A stretch of 9,521 nucleotides of DNA, from positions 1 through 9,521 of the forward strand of contig JACDAS010000324.1 of assembly GCA_013695295.1 (NCBI GenBank). The letters are read 5' to 3'. Both the position numbers and the translations under genes were made by a program. Below, one piece after another: positions 1 to 5,061 of this stretch. The notes beneath the pieces were generated by a model, which saw only the letters and a program-made list of their open reading frames with translations, ran no database searches and was not told the DNA's origin. The DNA comes from Actinomycetota bacterium. GTDB lineage: Bacteria; Actinomycetota; Thermoleophilia; Gaiellales; Gaiellaceae. Numbering within the stretch: position 1 is the first letter of the stretch; each line of letters starts with the position of its first letter.

Positions 1-664
1 CCGAGACGCCGACGACCACGGCGAGGACCGATTCGCCGAGCACGATGATGATGAAGAGGCCCATCCGCTCCGGGATGTGCGAGGCGTGGATCGGCGCAGC
101 CTGGATCACGCGGCGGCTGACCAGCGGCGTCCCGATCTCGATCGCGGTGCCCGCCGCCCAGAGCCAGTAGCGCGCGGGGCCGCCGACGAGGAGTGACGAG
201 GCCCACAGGAGCCAGCCGAGTGTGAAGCCGGAGATGAAGGCCGTCAGCATCGGCCGTGCCGGCGGCACGTGGCGCCAGGCCCTCGCGTTCAGGACGATCA
301 CGAGCCCCCGGACGACGAGGTACGCGACGGTGAAGGCGCGTGCCGTCTCGCCGGCCGCGCCGGGAACCTGAACGGCGAGGGTGGCCATCCCGAACATCCC
401 CGCCAGCACCAGCAGGCGGTGCACGACGTCGTCCGTGTCGAAGCGGTCGGCGTAGAAGGTGAAGCCGACCCAGGCCCACCAGATCGGCGCGAAGAGCCCG
501 GCGAACTCGAGGAAGCCGCCGAGCGTCGGGTCGGCGCTCAGCGTTCCGGCAAGCTGGGCGACCGCGACGACGAAGACCAGGTCGAAGAAGAGCTCGAGTC
601 AGGTCGCGCGGCGCTCGCCCTCCTCCTCGGTGTGCCGCAACCGAGGCCGCTCGATCAGCCGCAC
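1..664 (-). pseudogene. LtrA family membrane protein, interrupted by an in-frame stop (partial, C-terminus off the left edge)
   Basis: Read on the minus strand from a GTG at 664, the first 21 codons give a peptide ending in GERRAT. A TGA follows at 599-601, and the same frame then continues open to base 1 with LELFFDLVFVVAVAQLAG, several hydrophobic segments, and HIPERMGLF followed by IVLGESVLAVVV. Both blocks are hallmarks of the low-temperature-requirement A family (multi-pass membrane proteins of poorly known function). Family members normally read A-T-W-L-E-L-F-F-D-L at this junction, so the TGA replaces a conserved Trp (TGG) by one base change. No ATG, GTG or TTG lies between the stop and the core motif; the first in-frame GTG is about 47 codons further on, too late for a normal product. 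The start is well supported: it overlaps the upstream stop as TAGTG, and AAGGGA sits at 670-675. Frame and conservation are otherwise intact, so this is a very recent nonsense mutation, a sequencing error, or (less likely) recoding. Confidence 0.85.
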
Positions 665-1434
665 TAACGTCCCTTGAACTCGGGCGGGCGCTTCTCGAGG
701 AAGGCGCGGAGGCCCTCGCGCGCGTCCTCGGAGGCAAGCGCGAGCGCCAGCGAGCGCCGCTCGAGCTCGACGCCGAGTGAGAGCGGGCCCTCGTACGCGG
801 CGTCCACGGCCTCCTTCGCGAGCCTCGTCGCCACCGGGGCCTTCGCCGCGACCTGACGGGCAAGGCGCCTGGCCTCGTCGAGCCACGCCTCCGGGACGAC
901 CACCCTCGCGACGAGCCCGGCGGCGAGGGCCTCCCGGGCGGTCAGGAAGCGCCCGCTCAGGATCACGTCCATCGCCAGGGCCTTGCCGACGGCGCGGGTG
1001 AGGCGCTGCGTGCCGCCCGCGCCCGGGATCAAGCCCAGGCCGGTCTCGGGCTGGCCGAACCTCGCCGTCTCCGAGGCGACGACGAGGTCGCACGCGAGCG
1101 CCAGCTCGCACCCGCCGCCGAGGCAGAAGCCTGACACCGCCGCCACCAGCGGCGTGCGGATCGCGCGGAGCTCGGCCCAGCGGTCGACGCGTCGGCTCAG
1201 GAGGTCGACCGCGCTCGTGCGCGCCAGCTCGGCGATGTCCGCGCCCGCCGCAAACACCCGATCCGAGCCGCCGACGACGACGCACCGGATCCCGGGATCG
1301 CGGTCGAGCTCCTGCAGCGCGCGGACGAGCGCCTCCATCAGCTCGTCCGAGAGCGCGTTCAGCTGCCGGGGCCGGTTCAGCAGCACCGTGGCAATGCGCT
1401 CCTCTCGCTCGACGAGGACGAGCTCGCTAGCCAC
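664..1434 (-). CDS. Enoyl-CoA hydratase (crotonase superfamily)
   Basis: A 256-residue protein of normal length for a single-domain enoyl-CoA hydratase, which adds water across the double bond of trans-2-enoyl-CoA in fatty-acid or aromatic-acid beta-oxidation in the cytoplasm. Visible signatures are the N-terminal LLNRPRQLNAL (18-28), the first oxyanion-hole segment AAGAD (62-66), the second oxyanion segment SGFCLGGGCELALACD (101-116), and FGQPE followed by IPGAGGTQRLTRAVGK (136-151). Both catalytic glutamates of the classical hydratase are present, Glu110 in GGGCE and Glu130 in GQPE, so real hydratase activity is expected. The C-terminus FLEKRPPEFKGR is the usual family ending. It starts with GTG, 12 bases after the stop of a second crotonase gene. 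Its own TAG overlaps the GTG of the ltrA-like gene, so it sits in a co-transcribed unit. The acyl chain used cannot be told from sequence. Confidence 0.93.
   Translation of the reverse strand: MASELVLVEREERIATVLLNRPRQLNALSDELMEALVRALQELDRDPGIRCVVVGGSDRVFAAGADIAELARTSAVDLLSRRVDRWAELRAIRTPLVAAVSGFCLGGGCELALACDLVVASETARFGQPETGLGLIPGAGGTQRLTRAVGKALAMDVILSGRFLTAREALAAGLVARVVVPEAWLDEARRLARQVAAKAPVATRLAKEAVDAAYEGPLSLGVELERRSLALALASEDAREGLRAFLEKRPPEFKGR
670..675 (-). promoter_or_regulatory. Ribosome binding site of the ltrA-like gene
   Basis: AAGGGA on the minus strand lies five bases before the GTG at 664, inside the end of the upstream crotonase gene. It fixes the ltrA start and shows that initiation signals are intact although the frame stops after 21 codons. 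Confidence 0.5.
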
Positions 1435-1446
1435 GCTGGCCGAGTC

Positions 1447-2250
1447 TCACCGCTCCAGGAAGCGGCGCACCGCCCCCTGAGCCTCGTCACCGAGCATCGA
1501 CAGGGAGAGCCAGTCGCGGGCGTGGGTGATCGTCTGGCTCCACGCGAGATCCCGCCAGACGTTGAGCTGGGTCTTCGCGTAGCGCATCGTCGTCGGCAGC
1601 TTCGCCGCGAGCTTCGCCACCCACTCGTCCACGACCGTGTCGAGCTCACCGGCCGGCACGGCGCGATTCACGAGCCCCCACTCCGCCGCCTGCGGGGCCG
1701 GAATCTCGTCGCACAGCAGGACGATCTCGCGCGCCCGGCGGTCGCCGACGAGAAGCTGGAGCCACTGCGTCGCGCCCCCGGCAGGGACCGAGCCGTGCTC
1801 GAGCCCGACATGGCGGATGAAGGCGTCGTCCACGATCACGGAGAGGTCGCAGGCCATCTGCAGCTCGTTGCCGCCGCCGACGCAGATCCCGTTGACGCGC
1901 GCGATCGTCGGCTTGCCGAGCTCGCGGAGCCGGTCGTGGACGTCCTTGAAGGCTCCGAACCACCGCCAGTACGCGTCGGGGTTGCCCAGCAGCTCGCCGC
2001 CCCAGGACTTCAGGTCGGCGCCGACGCAGAAGGCCCGGCCCGTGCCGGTGAGGACGACGACGCGGATCTCCTCGTCCCAGGAGGCGTCCTCGGCTGCGCG
2101 GGCGAGCTCGCGGAGGAGCTGGAAGTCGAAGGCGTTCAGCACCTCCGGGCGGTTCAGCCTCATCGTCGCCCGCGGCGGAGCCTTCTCGTAGACGAGCTTC
2201 TCGAAGCCGAGCTCCTCGGGTGAAAGCGCGCGGGGGCTGGAAAGCTCCAC
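1447..2250 (-). CDS. Crotonase-superfamily enzyme with a non-hydratase-like second active-site position
   Basis: A 267-residue enoyl-CoA hydratase/isomerase family protein. The crotonase core is clear: RLNRPEVLNAFD (31-42), oxyanion segment FCVGADL (74-80), and NGICVGGGNELQMACDL (120-136) with Glu129 at the first catalytic position. The second region differs. Where a hydratase has GQPE, this protein reads RHVGLEHGSVPAGGATQWL (146-164), so the second catalytic Glu aligns with Gly149 and the nearest acid, Glu151, is shifted by two. That arrangement recalls ring-cleaving or ring-forming members such as 6-oxocyclohexenecarbonyl-CoA hydrolases and MenB-type synthases rather than simple hydratases. 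The exact reaction is unknown. The GTG start at 2250 lies one base after the TGA of the EthD-like gene, indicating translational coupling. The extra N-terminal stretch of about 15 residues before the first beta strand is slightly longer than usual, but no better start is visible. Confidence 0.88.
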   Translation of the reverse strand: MELSSPRALSPEELGFEKLVYEKAPPRATMRLNRPEVLNAFDFQLLRELARAAEDASWDEEIRVVVLTGTGRAFCVGADLKSWGGELLGNPDAYWRWFGAFKDVHDRLRELGKPTIARVNGICVGGGNELQMACDLSVIVDDAFIRHVGLEHGSVPAGGATQWLQLLVGDRRAREIVLLCDEIPAPQAAEWGLVNRAVPAGELDTVVDEWVAKLAAKLPTTMRYAKTQLNVWRDLAWSQTITHARDWLSLSMLGDEAQGAVRRFLER

Positions 2251-2251
2251 C

Positions 2252-2530
2252 TCAGGTCACGTCCGCGAAGTGGACGTGGAAGCGGCCTCCGAGCTCCATC
2301 GCATCCTTGCCTGTTGCGGCCAGCTCGGGGGTGCGCATCGCGGCTTTGAACGACTCGCGATCGGGGAACTCCCACTCGGCGTAGTAGGCGAATTTCGGCT
2401 CCCCCATCGGCGCCCCGAAGACCTTCCCGTGGCGGAAGGTCCCGCCCTCGACCTGACGGCAGAGCTCGGCGTGCCGGGCGTAACGGTCGGGGTCGGGCTC
2501 CTGTTCGTAGACGACGAAGACACGAATCAT
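2252..2530 (-). CDS. EthD-like small protein (dimeric alpha/beta barrel)
   Basis: A 92-residue protein with the EthD pattern. The first beta strand is IRVFVVYEQEPDPDRY (2-17), followed by a His-containing helix (RHAELCRQVEG), the strand KFAYYAEWEFPDRESFKAAM (46-65), and the family-type ending PELAATGKDA then GGRFHVHFADV. The family is named after a protein required for ethyl tert-butyl ether degradation, and many members are small ferredoxin-like-fold proteins encoded beside catabolic enzymes. Some are monooxygenase- or cyclase-like; most have no known reaction. It is the first gene of the minus-strand unit, one base ahead of an unusual crotonase, which suggests a shared catabolic role. The ATG start is supported by a good ribosome binding site. 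No catalytic residue can be assigned with confidence. Confidence 0.82.
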   Translation of the reverse strand: MIRVFVVYEQEPDPDRYARHAELCRQVEGGTFRHGKVFGAPMGEPKFAYYAEWEFPDRESFKAAMRTPELAATGKDAMELGGRFHVHFADVT

Positions 2531-2534
2531 CGGA

Positions 2535-2542
2535 CTCTCCCT
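2535..2542 (-). promoter_or_regulatory. Ribosome binding site of the EthD-like gene
   Basis: AGGGAGAG on the minus strand, four bases before the ATG at 2530. It is the clearest Shine-Dalgarno sequence in the left half of the window and marks the first gene of the minus-strand unit. Confidence 0.6.
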
Positions 2543-2560
2543 TTTTCGGCTGGCCTGGCG

Positions 2561-2588
2561 GGCCGAGCCTAATCGCTTAGGGTTGGCC
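2561..2588. promoter_or_regulatory. Imperfect 28-bp dyad in a divergent intergenic gap (candidate operator or leader hairpin)
   Basis: The two 12-base arms read GGCCGAGCCTAA and TTAGGGTTGGCC around the spacer TCGC. The second arm's reverse complement, GGCCAACCCTAA, matches the first at 10 of 12 positions. The dyad fills half of the 59-bp gap between the divergent EthD-like and YdcZ-type genes and ends one base before the YdcZ ATG at 2590, covering the AGGG (2579-2582) that would be its ribosome binding site. A bound repressor could affect both genes, and in RNA the hairpin could mask the YdcZ start. No cognate regulator gene is in the window. Confidence 0.35.
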
Positions 2589-2589
2589 G

Positions 2590-3039
2590 ATGTCCGGTGG
2601 CAACGCTCTGGCCGTCGGGCTCGCGGTGCTGGCGGGGATCGCGGGCTCGGTGCAGGTCGCGGTCATGGGCTCGTTCGGCGAGCGGATCGGCACGCTCGAG
2701 GCGCTCGCCTTCGCGACGGCCGTGCAGCTCGCGTTGACCCTGAGCGCGCTCCTCGTCGTGCGCCACAGCGTGTCCGGATTCGCCGCGGGCTTCAGGGAGC
2801 CGGCGTGGCTGTGGGTCGGCGGTTTGATGGGCGCCTTCATCGTCTTCACGATCACGCTCGTCGCGCCGAAGCTCGGGGTTGCCGCCGCGATCGGCCTGAT
2901 CATCGCCGGCCAGCTGATCATGGGCGCCGCGATCGATCGCTTCGGCCTCTTCGGACTCGAGCGGATTGGCCTGACCTGGCCGCGCGTCGTCGGGATCGCG
3001 CTGCTCGCCGCCGGGGCGGCTCTCTCGCTCAGGAAATAG
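2590..3039 (+). CDS. YdcZ-type (DMT superfamily) small integral membrane protein
   Basis: A 149-residue, highly hydrophobic protein with about five membrane segments (roughly residues 6-26, 36-57, 72-92, 96-116 and 130-147). The signature matches the YdcZ/DUF606 branch of the drug/metabolite transporter superfamily: VQVAVMGSFGERIGTLEALAF near the N-terminus, a glycine-rich WVGGLMGAFIV segment, and GQLIMGAAIDRFGLFG (107-122). These half-size proteins commonly work as homo- or hetero-dimers in the inner membrane; substrates are mostly unknown. It starts with ATG, has AGGG seven bases upstream, and sits alone on the plus strand, divergent from the EthD gene and convergent with adenine deaminase. 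Its TAG is five bases before a 165-bp palindrome. No partner gene is seen. Confidence 0.85.
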   Translation: MSGGNALAVGLAVLAGIAGSVQVAVMGSFGERIGTLEALAFATAVQLALTLSALLVVRHSVSGFAAGFREPAWLWVGGLMGAFIVFTITLVAPKLGVAAAIGLIIAGQLIMGAAIDRFGLFGLERIGLTWPRVVGIALLAAGAALSLRK

Positions 3040-3044
3040 CCAGC

Positions 3045-3209
3045 AGGCTTGATGTGAAAATTGGCGCCGCGCCGGGGATGGCTCAGACCAAGCAGGGCAC
3101 CACGCTCATCTGTGGCGCGTAGCAGCGCTACGTGACGCAGGCGAGCGTGCTGATCCTGCGCAGTGTCTGGGCCACCAGCCGGCGCTGCGGGAATTTTCAC
3201 ATCAAGCCT
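3045..3209. repeat. 165-bp imperfect palindrome between convergent genes (hairpin element, copy 1)
   Basis: The outer 18 bases are a perfect inverted repeat: AGGCTTGATGTGAAAATT at 3045-3062 and its reverse complement at 3192-3209. Complementarity continues inward, imperfectly, along the whole element. TGGCTCAGAC (3079-3088) pairs with 3165-3174 at 9 of 10 positions. CACGCTC (3101-3107) pairs with 3143-3149. The centre is a hairpin of CGTAGC (3118-3123) and GCTACG (3127-3132) with loop AGC. The right end overlaps the adenine deaminase stop codon, and the left end is five bases after the YdcZ stop. It has no T-run just outside the stem, so it is not a standard terminator. No flanking target duplication is visible. 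It is best described as an ERIC-like or MITE-like intergenic hairpin, and it may stabilise or end transcripts from both sides. The stretch 3040-3201 holds no credible gene. Confidence 0.85.
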
Positions 3210-4896
3210 CTAGTGGTACGAGCTCGAAGCGGTCGACGTCGACGAGCCCGCGGTCGGTCAGCTTCAGCTTCGGGATCACCGAGAGGGCGAGGAAGGCGAG
3301 CACCTGGAACGGCGCAGGGAACGTGCAGCCGAGGGCGACCGCGGCTGCGACAGCCGCGTGGCTGCGCTCGATCACCTCCTCGAGCGGCGCGTCCGACAGG
3401 AGGCCCGCGACGGGGAGCGGCAACTCGGCGCGCACCTCGCGGTCGGCGACGGCGACGATGCCGCCGCCGAGCTCCGCGAGCCGGCCAACCGCGAGAGCCA
3501 TGTCCTCGTCGTTCATGCCGACGACGACGACGTTGTGCGCGTCGTGGGCGAACGTCGACGCAAGCGCGCCGCGCTGAAGACCGAACCCCCGAACGAAGCC
3601 GAGGCCGATCCGCCCGGTTCCGAGATGGCGCTCGACGACGGCGATCTTCGCAAGATCCCGTTCGGGGTCGGCGACGGCGAGCCCCTGCTCGACGCGCGGC
3701 TCCTCGACGAGCGAGTCGGTCACGATCTGATCCGCCACGAGGCCGATCACCCGCGCCTGCCCGCCCTGCCAGGGAATCCGGAAGTCGGCGAGGCCGACGG
3801 GCCGGATCCGGACTGTGTGCCGCACCCACTCGGGCACCTCGATCGCCGGCAGCTCGCCGACCGGCCGTCCCGACTTGAGCACGAGCTCGGGCACGAAGGT
3901 CTCGAGGTCGCCGAGGACGAGCAGGTCGGCCTGGTAGCCGGGCGCGATCGCGCCGAGGTGGTCGAGGCGGTGCCAGAGGGCAGGGTGGTGCGAGGCCATC
4001 AAGAGCGCGTCCTCCGGTCTGATCCCGAAGGCGACGGCGTCCCGCACGATCGCGTTGACGTGGCCGTCCTCCGCGATGTGCTCGGGCTCGCGGTCGTCCG
4101 TGCAGAAGGCGATCCGATGAGGGCCGAACTCCTGGACGAGCGGCAGCAGGGCGCGCAGGTTCCGGGCCGCCGAGGCCTCGCGGATCAGCAGCCACATCCC
4201 CGCCCGCAGTCGCTGGCGGCCCTCCTCCGCGGTGTAGGCCTCGTGATCGGAGCGGATCCCTGCTGCGGCGTAGGCGTTGAGCGCCTTGCCGAGCACCCCG
4301 GGCGCGTGGCCGTCCACGTGCCTGGCCTCGGGCTCGTTCAGCCGGAGCTTCGCCAGCTCGGTTGCAGCACCGGCGATGACGCCGGGGAAATTCATCATCT
4401 CCGCCAGCCCGATCACGCGGCGGCGGCGGAGCAGGCCCTCCAGGTCGCCGGGCGTCAACGGCCTTCGCGGCGACTCGAAGGCCGAGGCCGGCACGCAGGA
4501 GGAGGCCATGAAGTAGACGTCGAGCGGCAGGCCCGAGCAGGCGTCCAGCAGCCAGTGGACACCATCGGTTCCAAGCACGTTCGCGATCTCGTGCGGGTCG
4601 GCGACGACCGCCGTCGTGCCGAGCGGCAGCACCAGGCGCGCGAACTCGCCGACCAGGAGCTTCGTCGTCTCGATGTGGACGTGGGCGTCGATGAAGCCGG
4701 GCACGATGTAACGGCCCGAGACGTCGAGCCTCTCGGCCCCCTCGTAGGTGCCGAGGCCTGCGACGACTCCGTCCACCACGGCAACGTCGAGGTCGAGCCA
4801 CTCCCGCGTGAAGACCGAGAGGACGCGGCCGCCGCGGAGGACGAGGTCCGCTGGCTCGTCGCCGCGGGCGACGGCGATCCGGCGCTCGAGGCTCAA
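3202..4896 (-). CDS. ade: Adenine deaminase
   Basis: A 564-residue amidohydrolase of the usual AdeC length, converting adenine to hypoxanthine and ammonia (EC 3.5.4.2) in the cytoplasm with a divalent metal centre. Landmarks in order are ADLVLRGGRV (16-25), PGFIDAHVHIETTKL (66-80) with metal ligands His72 and His74, ADPHEIANVLG (99-109), GLAEMMNFPGV (163-173) with Glu166, RHVDGHAPG (192-200), SDHEA (216-220), FCTDDREPEHI (264-274) with Asp267, and the C-terminal-domain block FAHDAHNVVVVGMNDEDM (449-466). The start is TTG at 4896: the family's N-terminal motifs need it, and no ATG or GTG lies near in frame, but no convincing ribosome binding site precedes it. Bases from 4898 upstream belong to a palindromic element, and a second one overlaps the stop codon. 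It follows the xanthine dehydrogenase genes and would supply their substrate. Confidence 0.96.
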   Translation of the reverse strand: MSLERRIAVARGDEPADLVLRGGRVLSVFTREWLDLDVAVVDGVVAGLGTYEGAERLDVSGRYIVPGFIDAHVHIETTKLLVGEFARLVLPLGTTAVVADPHEIANVLGTDGVHWLLDACSGLPLDVYFMASSCVPASAFESPRRPLTPGDLEGLLRRRRVIGLAEMMNFPGVIAGAATELAKLRLNEPEARHVDGHAPGVLGKALNAYAAAGIRSDHEAYTAEEGRQRLRAGMWLLIREASAARNLRALLPLVQEFGPHRIAFCTDDREPEHIAEDGHVNAIVRDAVAFGIRPEDALLMASHHPALWHRLDHLGAIAPGYQADLLVLGDLETFVPELVLKSGRPVGELPAIEVPEWVRHTVRIRPVGLADFRIPWQGGQARVIGLVADQIVTDSLVEEPRVEQGLAVADPERDLAKIAVVERHLGTGRIGLGFVRGFGLQRGALASTFAHDAHNVVVVGMNDEDMALAVGRLAELGGGIVAVADREVRAELPLPVAGLLSDAPLEEVIERSHAAVAAAVALGCTFPAPFQVLAFLALSVIPKLKLTDRGLVDVDRFELVPLEA

Positions 4897-4897
4897 A

Positions 4898-5061
4898 GAA
4901 CTCGTTTCAGAATGACGCTTCGTCTCCCGGGTGCGATAGAGGAGTGCGAGGCAAGGACGCAGGGAGTGCGCGTACCCAAAGGTACGGGCGCGACCGAGGA
5001 CGCAGAATCGCGCTCCTCCAGCGCGGCCGGGCGGCTCAAGGCTTCATTTTGAAACGAGTTC
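4898..5061. repeat. 164-bp imperfect palindrome between the xanthine dehydrogenase and adenine deaminase genes (hairpin element, copy 2)
   Basis: The outer 21 bases (4898-4918 and 5041-5061) are inverted copies matching at 19 of 21 positions, beginning GAACTCGTTTCA on each strand. Inside, AGGAGTGCGA (4940-4949) pairs with 5008-5017 at 9 of 10 positions. The centre is CGTACC (4971-4976) and GGTACG (4981-4986) around the loop CAAA. Length, layout and the 73-base offset from left end to central stem equal those of the element at 3045-3209. Its right end supplies two bases of the TGA that ends the molybdopterin-subunit gene. Its left end is one base from the TTG start of adenine deaminase, so that gene's whole translation leader is inside the hairpin. 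Nothing else is seen in this gap. Confidence 0.85.

Noticed and set aside
2577..3200. A 207-codon minus-strand frame reading through the palindrome and opposite the YdcZ-type gene
   Set aside because: The plus strand encodes a well-formed membrane protein with family motifs. The minus frame is Ser/Pro/Ala-rich and without a motif, and its N-terminal part is just translated palindrome.
3045..3209. Standard rho-independent terminator, or an insertion sequence with target duplication
   Set aside because: No T-run follows the stem on either side. The arms are far longer than a terminator needs, there is no transposase frame, and I could find no matching direct repeats in the flanks. The same absence of flanking repeats holds for 4898-5061.
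3358..5052. A 564-codon plus-strand open frame opposite adenine deaminase, and a 634-codon one at 5492-7396 opposite the molybdenum subunit
   Set aside because: Both are antisense to clear conserved enzymes. Their compositions (runs of Asp, Glu, Val, Ala, Arg, His) are what high-GC codon bias gives in the opposite frame, with no recognisable domain.
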